A stretch of 64,000 nucleotides of DNA from Streptomyces sp. CB02058. Its GTDB lineage: Bacteria > Actinomycetota > Actinomycetes > Streptomycetales > Streptomycetaceae. The stretch spans positions 930,001 through 994,000 of the forward strand of contig NZ_LIPG01000003.1 in the NCBI RefSeq assembly GCF_001905505.1. The letters are read 5' to 3'. The position numbers and the translations under genes were made by a program. Positions 35,091 through 43,393 of the stretch are shown piece by piece; positions within the stretch are counted from its first letter, which is position 1, and each line of letters begins with the position of its first letter. Under the pieces are notes generated by a model that ran no database searches, was not told the DNA's origin, and was given only the letters and a program-made list of their open reading frames with translations.

Positions 35091-37091
35091 ATGGCGTCCA
35101 CAGCGGCGTACGGCACATGGCCTTCACCGATCGACGCGGCGCTCGCCGCCTCGCACGACGGCCGGCCGGAGTTCGTCGGCACCGTCGGCGACGAGGTGTG
35201 GTGGACGGAACCCCGCCCGGCCGAGGGAGGCCGCCGCGCCCTCGTACGCCGAAGGGCCGACGGCACCACCCGGTCCGTGCTCCCCGAACCGTGGAACCCC
35301 CGCAGCCGGGTCATGGAGTACGGCGGGGTGCCGTGGGCGGGCGTGGCGCGCGAGGAGGGCGGCCCGCTCGTCGTGTTCGTCCACTTCCCCGACCAGCGGC
35401 TGTACGCCTACGTGCCGGACGGGCCCGACGAGCCGTGGCCGCTGACCCCTGTGTCGGACGTCGGAGGCGGACTGCGCTGGGTGGAACCGCAGTTGCACCC
35501 GGAACGCGGCGAAGTGTGGTGCGTCCTGGAGGAGTTCACCGGGGAGTCACCCACCGATGTGCGACGTGTGATCGCCGCCGTCCCGCTGGACGGATCGGCT
35601 GCCGGCGACCGGAGCGCCGTGCGCGAACTCAGCGACGACCGCCACCGGTTCGTCACCGGACCCAAGCTGTCGTACGACGGCTCCAGGGTCGCCTGGATCG
35701 CCTGGGACCATCCGCGGATGCCGTGGGACGGCACCGTCGCGATGATGGCCGATGTCACCGAGGAGGGCACCTTCACCGGAACCAGGCCCCTGGTCGGCGA
35801 CATCGACGAATCGGTCGTCCAGGTGGAGTGGGACCGGGACGGCACGCTGCTCTTCGTGTCGGACGTCGGCGGCTGGTGGGAGCTCCAGCGGCTGCGCCCC
35901 GACGCCGTCGCGGGAGCGGTCGTGCCCAGCAGCCGTCTCTGCGCCGGCCGGAGCGAGGAGTTCGGCGGGCCGCTGTGGAAGATCGGACTGCGCTGGTTCC
36001 ACCTCCTGGACAACGGACTGATCGCCGTCATCCACGGCCGGGGCACCAATCGGCTCGGCGTGCTCGACCCGGAGACCGGCGAACTCGTCGACGCCGTGGG
36101 CCCCTGGACCGCCTGGGCCGAGACCCTCGCCGTGCAGGACACCAGGGTCGTCGGCATCGCCGCGAGTCCCAGCACGTCGTACGAGGTGGTGGAACTGGAC
36201 ACCGCCACGGGGCACGCCCGGACCATCGGCGCACCCCACGAGGACGTGGTCGATCCCGCGTACTGCTCGGAGCCGCGCGTCCGCGTCTTCACCGGCCCCG
36301 AGGGGCGCGAGATCCACGCCCACGTGCATCCCCCGCGCCACCCCGACCGCACCGGACCCGACGGCGAACTCCCCCCGTACGTGATCTGGGCGCACGGTGG
36401 CCCCACCGGGCGCGCCCCGCTCGTACTCGACCTGGAGATCGCCTACTTCACCTCCCGGGGCATCGGGGTCGCCGAGGTCAACTACGGCGGCTCCACCGGC
36501 TACGGCCGCGCCTACCGCGAACGGCTCCGCGAGCAGTGGGGCGTCGTCGACGTCGAGGACTGCGCGGCCGTCGCCCGTGCACTCGCCGACGAGGGCACGG
36601 CGGACCGCGCCCGGCTGGCGATCCGGGGCGGCAGCGCCGGGGGCTGGACCACCGCGGCCTCGCTCACCCGGACCGACGTCTACGCCTGCGGGGCGATCAG
36701 CTATCCGATCCTCGACCTGGAGGGCTGGGCGACCGGCGAGACGCACGACTTCGAATCGCAGTACCTGGAATCGCTCGTGGGCCCGTACGCCGAGGTGCCC
36801 GAGCGCTACCGGGAGCGCTCGCCCGTCCACCACACGGCCTCGCTCACCGCGCCCTTCCTGTTGCTCCAGGGGCTCGACGACCCGATCTGCCCGCCGGTCC
36901 AGTGCGAGCGCTTCCTGGCCGCCGTCGAGGGCCGCGGGGTGCCGCACGCCTACCTCGCCTTCGAGGGGGAGGGCCACGGCTTCCGCAGAGCCGGGACCGT
37001 GCGGCGCGCACTGGAGGCGGAACTCTCCCTGTACGCGCAGACGTTCGGTTTCGACCGCCCCGATGTCCCCGGACTGGAGCTGAAGCGGTGA
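35091..37091 (+). CDS. S9 prolyl-oligopeptidase-family peptidase
   Basis: 666 residues. An N-terminal beta-propeller (about 1-400) is followed by an alpha/beta-hydrolase domain with the triad Ser in 'RGGSAGGWTTAA', Asp in 'LLLQGLDDPICPP' and His in 'EGEGHGFRRAG'. No signal peptide, so cytosolic. The closest named types are acyl-aminoacyl-peptidases/dipeptidyl aminopeptidases that take N-terminal units from short peptides. Start at ATG 35091 with GAGGGG about 9 bases upstream. Its TGA overlaps the GTG of the S66 gene (GTGA). Confidence 0.92.
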   Translation: MASTAAYGTWPSPIDAALAASHDGRPEFVGTVGDEVWWTEPRPAEGGRRALVRRRADGTTRSVLPEPWNPRSRVMEYGGVPWAGVAREEGGPLVVFVHFPDQRLYAYVPDGPDEPWPLTPVSDVGGGLRWVEPQLHPERGEVWCVLEEFTGESPTDVRRVIAAVPLDGSAAGDRSAVRELSDDRHRFVTGPKLSYDGSRVAWIAWDHPRMPWDGTVAMMADVTEEGTFTGTRPLVGDIDESVVQVEWDRDGTLLFVSDVGGWWELQRLRPDAVAGAVVPSSRLCAGRSEEFGGPLWKIGLRWFHLLDNGLIAVIHGRGTNRLGVLDPETGELVDAVGPWTAWAETLAVQDTRVVGIAASPSTSYEVVELDTATGHARTIGAPHEDVVDPAYCSEPRVRVFTGPEGREIHAHVHPPRHPDRTGPDGELPPYVIWAHGGPTGRAPLVLDLEIAYFTSRGIGVAEVNYGGSTGYGRAYRERLREQWGVVDVEDCAAVARALADEGTADRARLAIRGGSAGGWTTAASLTRTDVYACGAISYPILDLEGWATGETHDFESQYLESLVGPYAEVPERYRERSPVHHTASLTAPFLLLQGLDDPICPPVQCERFLAAVEGRGVPHAYLAFEGEGHGFRRAGTVRRALEAELSLYAQTFGFDRPDVPGLELKR

Positions 37092-38032
37092 CCCTGGAAC
37101 CCCTCGCCCGTGCCACCCGGCTGCGTCCGGGCTCCAGGGTCGTGGTGGTCTCACCCAGCGGTCCCGTGCCTCCCGAACGCATGGAACGCGGCCTCGAACT
37201 GCTGCGCGGCTGGGGCCTCGACGCGGTGGCGGCGCCCCACGCCCTGGACACCCACCCCGAGCTGGACCACCTCGCCGGTACGGACGAGCACCGCGCCCAG
37301 GACCTCCAGGAGGCGTGGTGCGACCCGTCCGTGAACGCCGTCCTGTGCGCCAGGGGAGGATACGGCGCCCACCGCATGGTCGACCTCCTGGACTGGTCCG
37401 CGCTCAGGGCGGCCGGGCCCAAGGTGTTCGTCGGATACAGCGACATCACCGTGCTGCACGAGGCGTTCGCCCTGCGGGCCGGGTTCTCGACCCTCCACGG
37501 CCCGATGATTGCCACCGAGGTCTTCCTGGAGGACGAGGCGACCCGGCAGGCCATGCGCTCCACCCTGTTCGAACCCGAGTCCGTGCCGAGCCTCGGCCTC
37601 GGCACGGCGGCCGCGCTGGTTCCCGGCACCGCCCGGGGGATCACGTACGGCGGCTGCGTGAGCCTGCTCGCCGCCGACGCGGGCACCCCCGGGGCCAGGA
37701 GTTCGGCCCCGGGCGGGCTGCTGGTGATCGAGGACGTGGGGGAGGACCCGTACCGCCTCGACGGGTACCTGACCAGGCTGCTGCGCATCGGCGCCCTGGA
37801 CGGCATATCCGGGGTGGTGTGCGGCTCCTGGGAGGGCTGCGGGCCGTACGGGAAGGTGCGGGCCGTGCTCGCCGACCGGCTCGGCGGACTCGGGGTCCCG
37901 GTGGTCGAGGAGCTGGGCTTCGGTCACGGCCCCACGGCGCTGACCGTCCCGCTCGGTGTGCCGGCGGTGCTGAACGCCCCGGCGGACGGCGGCCGTTGCA
38001 CCCTCGCCGTCCAAGTCCCCGCGCTCGTCTGA
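37088..38032 (+). CDS. S66 family LD-carboxypeptidase
   Basis: 314-residue serine peptidase of family S66 (LdcA/MccF type). The nucleophile is Ser in 'FVGYSDITVLH', with Glu in 'LVIEDVGEDPYR' and His in 'GFGHGPTALTVPLG'; 'CARGGYGAHRMVDLLDW' is the strictly conserved N-terminal motif. LdcA enzymes remove the terminal D-Ala from murein tetrapeptides during wall recycling; MccF relatives cleave peptide antibiotics. The 4-bp overlap with the S9 gene makes it the last gene of the operon. A weak 6-bp hairpin (38038-38057) follows. Confidence 0.92.
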   Translation: MTLEPLARATRLRPGSRVVVVSPSGPVPPERMERGLELLRGWGLDAVAAPHALDTHPELDHLAGTDEHRAQDLQEAWCDPSVNAVLCARGGYGAHRMVDLLDWSALRAAGPKVFVGYSDITVLHEAFALRAGFSTLHGPMIATEVFLEDEATRQAMRSTLFEPESVPSLGLGTAAALVPGTARGITYGGCVSLLAADAGTPGARSSAPGGLLVIEDVGEDPYRLDGYLTRLLRIGALDGISGVVCGSWEGCGPYGKVRAVLADRLGGLGVPVVEELGFGHGPTALTVPLGVPAVLNAPADGGRCTLAVQVPALV

Positions 38033-38086
38033 ACCGACGGACCCGGGCACAGGTCCGAATCCCCGGGGAAACCCGCCTCCCGTGCG

Positions 38087-38146
38087 TTGACACTGCTGTG
38101 GCCTGTGTCACACCATGGGTCGGGCCCGGTACTTACCGGTCGGTAA
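38087..38146 (+). promoter_or_regulatory. Promoter and TetR-type palindrome before the S15-like gene
   Basis: TTGACA (38087-38092) is a perfect -35; CACCAT 18 bp further is a poor -10. Downstream, TTACCGGTCGGTAA (38133-38146) is a perfect 14-bp palindrome of the TetR-operator kind, 24 bp before the start codon. No TetR gene is adjacent. Confidence 0.45.
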
Positions 38147-38170
38147 TGTGTCCTCGGTGTGGAGGTCCAT

Positions 38171-39946
38171 GTGTCGCGTGCTGTGCCCGGATTCCGGCGT
38201 CCTCTCACCTTGCTCGCGGGGGCGGCGCTTCTCGCCCCGCTCGCCCTGACGGGCGCGCCACCGGCGTCGGCCGCCGGCCGGTACACCGTCACCGCACTGG
38301 AGTTCACCGTGCGGGCGGGCGACCGGTCCTGCACCGTCGACGCCGACCTCTACCGCCCGGACGGCGTGGACGCCCAGCACCCCGCCCCCGCCGTCCTCGC
38401 CACCAACGGCTTCGGCGGCAGCAAGTCCGACGGCTCGACGGACGTCATCGGCAAGGCGTTCGCGGAACGCGGCTACGTCTCTCTCGTCTACTCCGGCCTG
38501 GGCTTCGGCAAGTCCGGCTGTCGCATCACCCTCAACGACCCGGCGATCGACGGCAGGGCGGCATCCGGGCTCGTCGACTTCCTCGGCGGCACCCGCGCCG
38601 CCGACGACGGCACCAAGGCGGACTTCGTCACCGCCGACGCCCCGGGCGACCCGGTGGTCGGCATGATCGGGGGCTCGTACGGCGGGGCCGTCCAGCTGGC
38701 CACCGCCTCCGCCGACCACCGGGTCGACGCGCTCGTCCCGCTGGTCACCTGGAACGACCTGGCGTACTCCCTCGCCCCCAACGCCACCGGAGCGGCCCGG
38801 GGCGTGTCCTCCGGCACGGCCGGGGTCTTCAAGTGGCAGTGGACCAACGGCTTCTACCTGATGGGCGAGGGGCAGCCCCTGCTGGTCCCCAGCCTGGACC
38901 CGTCCCGCTTCGGCAGCCTCACCTGCCTGCACTTCGCCGCCGAGGCGTGCGACACCGTCCGCTTCCTGAACTCCGGGAGGTACCCGGCCGCCGGGACGGA
39001 GGAGATGCTGGCCTACGCGCGGAGCGTCTCGCCGGTCTCCTATCTGTCCGGTGTCACCGCGCCCACACTCCTCGTCCAGGGTCAGGCCGACAGCCTGTTC
39101 AACCTCAACGAGGCCACCGCCACCTACCGGGCGCTCCAGGCGCAGGGCACCACGGCCAAGATGATCTGGCAGGCCTGGGGCCACAGCGGCGGCCAGGTGG
39201 CGGGCGAACTCGACCTGGGGACGGGCAATCTGGAGACGAGCTACGTCGGACAGCGCATCCTCGCCTGGTTCGACCGCTACCTCCACCACGAGGAGGACAC
39301 CGCCACGGGGCCCGATTTCGCCTACTACCGTGACTACGCGAGCGGATACGGCACCGCGGCGACCGTGCCCGCCCTCTCACGCACGATGTACCTCTCCGGC
39401 GACGGCGCCCTGGTGGACAGCCGCTCGAAGGTCACCCGGGGGAGCCGTCAGTACACCAACTGGCTCCTGCCCAGCAGCCACTCCGAGACCTCCCTCGCCG
39501 GGCTGATCGGGCTGCCCGACCCGGCACCGTACGACATCAAGGGCACCTACCTCGGCTGGACCAGCGCCCCGCTGACCGCGCCGCTGGACGTCGTCGGCGC
39601 GCCGAGGGCCACCCTGAAGGTCGTCTCGCCGAAGGCGGAGCGGGTCCAGAACAGCGGCGACGCGGCCGACAAGCTCGTCCTGTTCGCCAAGGTCTACGAC
39701 GTGGCACCCGACGGCACCCGGACGCTGGTCAACCGCCTGGTGGCGCCCGTACGCGTCCCCGACGTCACGCGCCCCTTCACCGTGGAGCTGCCGGGCATCG
39801 TGCACCGGTACGAGAAGGGGCACAAGCTGCGCTTCGTGATCGCGGCGAGCGACAGCGCGTACTTCGGCAACCGGGGCATCAAGCCGGTCACCGTGGTCAG
39901 CGCCCCGCAGGACACCGGGGTCCTGGAACTGCCCGTGGTCGGCTGA
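38171..39946 (+). CDS. Secreted CocE/X-Pro dipeptidyl-peptidase-like hydrolase (S15)
   Basis: 591-residue exported alpha/beta hydrolase. Signal peptide 'RRPLTLLAGAALLAPLALTG' with cleavage near 'PASAAG'. Nucleophile Ser in 'MIGGSYGGAVQLA', Asp in 'LVQGQADSLFN', His in 'QAWGHSGGQV'. The C-terminal jelly roll (about 430-590: 'GWTSAPLTAPLDVVGAPRAT') is the X-Pro dipeptidyl-peptidase domain. It should release X-Pro dipeptides or hydrolyse esters outside the cell. Start is the GTG at 38171, since GGAGG lies 5 bases upstream; a GTG four codons earlier overlaps this SD. It follows the cytosolic peptidase operon and could supply peptides. Confidence 0.88.
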   Translation: MSRAVPGFRRPLTLLAGAALLAPLALTGAPPASAAGRYTVTALEFTVRAGDRSCTVDADLYRPDGVDAQHPAPAVLATNGFGGSKSDGSTDVIGKAFAERGYVSLVYSGLGFGKSGCRITLNDPAIDGRAASGLVDFLGGTRAADDGTKADFVTADAPGDPVVGMIGGSYGGAVQLATASADHRVDALVPLVTWNDLAYSLAPNATGAARGVSSGTAGVFKWQWTNGFYLMGEGQPLLVPSLDPSRFGSLTCLHFAAEACDTVRFLNSGRYPAAGTEEMLAYARSVSPVSYLSGVTAPTLLVQGQADSLFNLNEATATYRALQAQGTTAKMIWQAWGHSGGQVAGELDLGTGNLETSYVGQRILAWFDRYLHHEEDTATGPDFAYYRDYASGYGTAATVPALSRTMYLSGDGALVDSRSKVTRGSRQYTNWLLPSSHSETSLAGLIGLPDPAPYDIKGTYLGWTSAPLTAPLDVVGAPRATLKVVSPKAERVQNSGDAADKLVLFAKVYDVAPDGTRTLVNRLVAPVRVPDVTRPFTVELPGIVHRYEKGHKLRFVIAASDSAYFGNRGIKPVTVVSAPQDTGVLELPVVG

Positions 39947-39975
39947 CGTCACCCGGACGGCCCTGCTCCACAGCA

Positions 39976-40012
39976 CCCCGGACCCGGGACGGAGGCATCC
40001 TGAGGTCCGGGG
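39976..40012 (+). terminator. Hairpin after the S15-like gene
   Basis: 8-bp stem CCCCGGAC/GTCCGGGG with a 21-nt inner part, 29 bases after the stop. Confidence 0.45.
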
Positions 40013-40061
40013 ACCGCCGGTTCCCGGTCCCGCGGACCAGGACCCAGCGAAAGGGCCGCTC

Positions 40062-40295
40062 ATGAGCCCCAAGGACGTATCCAGCGGCAGCACGAGCGCG
40101 TTCACCCCTGCTCGGATCGCCGTGACGGTCCTGGCGATCCTGACGATCGTCTTCATCTGCGTGAACACCCAGGACGTGACCATCCGGGTCATCATCCCCA
40201 AGGTCACGATGCCCCTCTGGGCCGCGCTGCTGGGGGTCTTCGTGGCCGGCGCGCTCTGCGGCGCCTACCTGTTCCGCCGGCGGGCGAACCGGTAG
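40062..40295 (+). CDS. LapA-domain (DUF1049) small membrane protein
   Basis: 77 residues with two TM helices ('IAVTVLAILTIVFICVNTQDV' and 'MPLWAALLGVFVAGALCGAYLF') joined by a short extracellular beta-type loop, ending in Arg residues: the LapA/YciS form. The E. coli relatives act with LapB in lipopolysaccharide assembly; in Gram-positive bacteria the role is unknown. AAAGGG lies 6 bases before the ATG. It is a stand-alone gene. Confidence 0.85.
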   Translation: MSPKDVSSGSTSAFTPARIAVTVLAILTIVFICVNTQDVTIRVIIPKVTMPLWAALLGVFVAGALCGAYLFRRRANR

Positions 40296-40348
40296 AGGGC
40301 ACCCGCTCGCGGGGGATCGCGCCGCACCGGCCGTGACCGTCCCGGCCG

Positions 40349-40972
40349 CTACCGGGCAGGCTCCCGGGTCAGCGGCCAGCTGAGCAGGGCGGCGTCCGCC
40401 ATCTCCTGGAGATCGTCGCGGCCGATGCCGCTCGCGGCCTGCACGGCGATGCCGAAGGCCAGGGTGGTGACGTAGCGGGCGAGCAGTCCCGGATCGGCCC
40501 GAGGAGGCAGTTCGCCGTCGTCGACGGCCTGCTGGAACCGGTCGCGGAGCTGGCGGCAGCCCTGGGTGCGCCAGGCGGCGAGCAGGTCGCGGACCGCCTG
40601 CCCGGAGTCACCGGTCGCCAGGGCGCCCTGGACGCCCAGGCATCCCTGGGGGTGGGCCGGCCGGGTGGTGGTCCGTACGGTGCCGGCCAGGACCGCGGAG
40701 GCCACGCCGAGGGCGGTCGGCTCCTCCAGGGCCCGGGCGAGGTAGGCGCTGGGACCCTCGGTGTAGCGGTCCAGGGCCTTGCGGAACAGCTCCTCCTTGT
40801 TCCCGAAGGCCGCGTACATGCTGGTGGTCGAGATGCCCATCGCCTGGGTCAGACCTGCCAGGCCGGCGCCCTCGTAGCCGTGTTCCCAGAAGAACAGCAT
40901 GGCGCGTTCGAGAGCCTCCTCGGCGTCGAATCCCCGGGGCCGGCCGATGGGGCCGCGCTGTCTGGTAGCCAT
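40349..40972 (-). CDS. TetR-family regulator, probable repressor of itself and the SDR gene
   Basis: 207 residues. The helix-turn-helix region is 'GFDAEEALERAMLFFWEHGYEGAGLAGLTQAMGISTTSMYAAFGNKEELFRKAL', the AcrR/NemR-like subgroup that often pairs with reductase genes. The C-terminal domain has one Cys in 'HPQGCLGVQG' and another in 'RTQGCRQL', which could sense electrophiles, as in NemR. A nearly perfect 38-bp palindrome starts 8 bases upstream of its ATG, and the same core occurs twice before the SDR gene at 44306. It therefore likely represses both genes. Confidence 0.9.
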   Translation of the reverse strand: MATRQRGPIGRPRGFDAEEALERAMLFFWEHGYEGAGLAGLTQAMGISTTSMYAAFGNKEELFRKALDRYTEGPSAYLARALEEPTALGVASAVLAGTVRTTTRPAHPQGCLGVQGALATGDSGQAVRDLLAAWRTQGCRQLRDRFQQAVDDGELPPRADPGLLARYVTTLAFGIAVQAASGIGRDDLQEMADAALLSWPLTREPAR

Positions 40973-40980
40973 CCATGGAG

Positions 40981-41018
40981 CCTACCCCTTCCGCATCGAT
41001 CGCTGCGGAAGGGGTAGG
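40981..41018. promoter_or_regulatory. TetR operator upstream of 40349-40972
   Basis: 38-bp palindrome with one mismatched pair. Arms CCTACCCCTTCCGCA (40981-40995) and TGCGGAAGGGGTAGG (41004-41018) enclose TCGATCGC. The inner core TTCCG-N12-CGGAA (40989-41010) recurs at 44228-44249 and 44265-44286. Confidence 0.7.
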
Positions 41019-41161
41019 GGTCGGCGGCGAGGACGCCGCCGAGCGCATCCCCCGTGAGAGCTACCGGCGCCGTCCGCCCGCGGGTGAATCGCGGAGGCCG
41101 CGGAGTTCCTAGCGTGGTCGTCGGGTCGCCATCGGGGCGGCCGACCACCAAGGGGGCCACG

Positions 41162-42109
41162 ATGAACACCTCATCCACCACGAGCCACGGAGCGGGCCAC
41201 GGCCGGCTCGCGGACGGTCCGAGTGACACCCGCGGTCCGAGCGACGTTCCCGGTCCCAGTGACGTCCCCGGTCCGAGTGATGCCTCAGGTCCGGGCCGCG
41301 GCCGCCTCGGCCGGATCCTCGGCTCTCCGCTCGTCTGGATGCTGATCGGAATGCTCGGCATCGGCGCGGTCTCGGCTGCGACCGCGACCGGCCCCGGACC
41401 GGTCCCGGTCCTGGGAGCGGCCGTTGCGGTGGCCGTCTACTGGGCGGTCATGCGCTTCGTCGCGCGACGGTCCGCGCCGGAGATCGCCCGGCGCGGGGCC
41501 GTGCGCGAGGCGCTGCTCGGCGGCGGGGTCGGTCTGGCATTCATTCTCGTGTCCGCCCTGGTGATCGCGGCGTTCGGAGGCTACTCGTTCTCCTGGGCCG
41601 GCAACGGCTTCCTCCCCGTCCTGACGTCCGCGGTCGCCGTACAGGCGGGCGCGGCGGTCACGGAGGAGCTGATGTTCCGCGGCCTCGCCCTGCAGGCCCT
41701 GGAGCGGTTGTTCGGCAGTGGTGCCGCTGTCGCGATCACCGCGCTGCTCTTCGGCGCCGCGCACCTGGCCAACCCCGGGGCCACCGTGTGGAGCGGACTG
41801 GCGATCGCCGTCGAGGCGGGCGCCCTGCTCGGAGCGGCGTTCCTGTGGCGGCGCAGCATGTGGTTCGTCGTGGGCCTGCACTTCGCCTGGAACGCCACCG
41901 AGCACCTGCTCGGCATTCCGGTCTCGGGCAACACCGTCGAGGGACTGCTCTCCGTGCACGCCGGCGGTCCGGCCCTGCTGACCGGCGGTGTTTTCAGTCT
42001 GGAGGCGTCGATCGTTACCGTCCTCATCGGTGTGGCGCTGGTGATCCCGATGTTCGTCCTCGCCCACCGGCGGGGCGGTCTGCTGCCCCGCCGGCGCGTC
42101 GCCCGCTGA
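41162..42109 (+). CDS. CPBP family intramembrane metalloprotease
   Basis: 315 residues. A Gly/Pro/Ser-rich N-terminal tail (about 1-45) with four GPSDxx repeats precedes about eight TM helices. The Abi/CAAX motif is complete: EExxxR as 'VTEELMFRGLALQAL', then the His motifs 'LFGAAHLANP' and 'VGLHFAWNATEHLLG'. These proteases are linked to bacteriocin immunity or membrane-protein processing. GGGGG precedes the ATG at 41162; a GTG-type extension upstream was rejected. The next genes, on the same strand, encode a histidine kinase and its response regulator, so it may be their target or a signal-processing partner. Confidence 0.88.
   Translation: MNTSSTTSHGAGHGRLADGPSDTRGPSDVPGPSDVPGPSDASGPGRGRLGRILGSPLVWMLIGMLGIGAVSAATATGPGPVPVLGAAVAVAVYWAVMRFVARRSAPEIARRGAVREALLGGGVGLAFILVSALVIAAFGGYSFSWAGNGFLPVLTSAVAVQAGAAVTEELMFRGLALQALERLFGSGAAVAITALLFGAAHLANPGATVWSGLAIAVEAGALLGAAFLWRRSMWFVVGLHFAWNATEHLLGIPVSGNTVEGLLSVHAGGPALLTGGVFSLEASIVTVLIGVALVIPMFVLAHRRGGLLPRRRVAR
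41216..41287 (+). repeat. Four 18-bp tandem repeats in the CPBP gene
   Basis: Four imperfect 18-bp units beginning GGTCC(G/C)AGYGA encode GPSDTR, GPSDVP, GPSDVP and GPSDAS in the cytoplasmic tail. Copy number may vary between strains. Confidence 0.75.
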
Positions 42110-42160
42110 ACCCTGCGCGCGGCACCCCTCCCGGCTGACCGGAACGGAACGGAGACGGAC

Positions 42161-43390
42161 GTGTTGATGCCCAGGTGGTCCTGGAGGCCATCGCTGCCGC
42201 AGAGGCCACTCGGCCGGCTGACGAGGAGCCGACAGGACGTCAAGGACGGTGGCCTCGCGCTGGTGCTCACCGTGCTGGCCTTCGTACCGACCCTGTCGCA
42301 GATCGGGGCACAGATCGGAGAACTGCCCGATCGCCCGCCGAGTCCGCTGAGCATCGGGCTGACCCTGGCGCAGACCCTGCCGCTCGCGGTACGGACCCGG
42401 CGGCCCGCGGCCTGCCTCGCCGTCGTCGGCTGTGCCTTCGCGGTGCATCAGGCGCTGGGCTGTCCCGCGACGTTCGGAAGTGTCGGTCTCTACGCGGCCC
42501 TGTACTCCGCCGGAGCCCACCAGGACTCCTTCCGCCGCGCGCTCGCCGCAGCCGCGGGTGCGGGCTACGCCGTGCTGGCGGTCGTCCTGCACCGCCTGGG
42601 CTCACCGGAGCGGCTTCCGGACTACCTCGCGTTCTCCCTGTTCCTGGCCGGCGTCTGGCTCGTGGGCAACGGCGTACGCAAGCGTCGGGCGGAGGAGGCC
42701 GAACGGCGGAGGCTGGCCGCCGAGGTGGCCGCGGACGCCGAGCGCGCCCGCATCGCGCGCGAACTGCACGACGTGGTGACGCACCATGTGACGGCCATGG
42801 TGGTCCAGGCCGACGCGGCGCAGTTCCTGCTCACGTCCGCGCCGGAACGGGCCGGTGAGGGCCTGGCGGCCGTCAGCGACACCGGTCGCCGGGCGCTCAC
42901 CGAACTGCGGCACCTGCTCGGCGTACTGGAGGCCACCGGTCAGTCCGCGTCCGCCTCCGAATCCGCGGACCGGGCGCCCACCCTGGGAAAGGTGGCGGAC
43001 CTGGTCGCACGGGCCCGCATGTCGGGCCAGCCCGTCGAGTTCACCGAGCGGGGCGGGCGGCGGACGCGGAGCGTCGACGTGGAACTGGCCGCGTACCGCG
43101 TGGTGCAGGAGGCGCTCACCAACGCGATGAAGCACGCGGCCGGGCAGCGGACACAGGTCCTGGTCCGGCACGGCGACGAACGCATCGAGATCGAGGTGGC
43201 CACCGAAGGGCCCGCCTCCTCCCCGGCGACCGCGCCGACGGCCCGGCACGAGGCCCGTGGCGGCGGACGAGGACTGACCGGGCTGCGTGAACGGGTGCGG
43301 ATGCTCGATGGTGAACTGGTGGCCGGACCCCGTCCCGACGGCGGGTTCCACGTCCGTGCCGTGATACCCGCCCAGTCCGCGCAGGAGTGA
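42161..43390 (+). CDS. NarL-type sensor histidine kinase
   Basis: 409 residues. Four or five TM segments (about 30-175) with almost no external domain are followed by HisKA_3 with the phosphorylated His at 203 in 'RIARELHDVVTHHVTAMVVQ' and a HATPase_c domain ('VVQEALTNAMKHAAG', 'GGGRGLTGLRERVRMLDGEL'). This type often senses membrane or cell-envelope state. GTG start at 42161 with GGAG 6 bases upstream. It ends 3 bp before the response regulator and follows the CPBP gene by 51 bp. Confidence 0.92.
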   Translation: MLMPRWSWRPSLPQRPLGRLTRSRQDVKDGGLALVLTVLAFVPTLSQIGAQIGELPDRPPSPLSIGLTLAQTLPLAVRTRRPAACLAVVGCAFAVHQALGCPATFGSVGLYAALYSAGAHQDSFRRALAAAAGAGYAVLAVVLHRLGSPERLPDYLAFSLFLAGVWLVGNGVRKRRAEEAERRRLAAEVAADAERARIARELHDVVTHHVTAMVVQADAAQFLLTSAPERAGEGLAAVSDTGRRALTELRHLLGVLEATGQSASASESADRAPTLGKVADLVARARMSGQPVEFTERGGRRTRSVDVELAAYRVVQEALTNAMKHAAGQRTQVLVRHGDERIEIEVATEGPASSPATAPTARHEARGGGRGLTGLRERVRMLDGELVAGPRPDGGFHVRAVIPAQSAQE

Positions 43391-43393
43391 CCC

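Noticed and set aside
40296-40348. Terminator between the LapA and TetR genes
   Set aside because: Only a 6-bp CGGCCG stem partly inside the TetR gene end; too weak.
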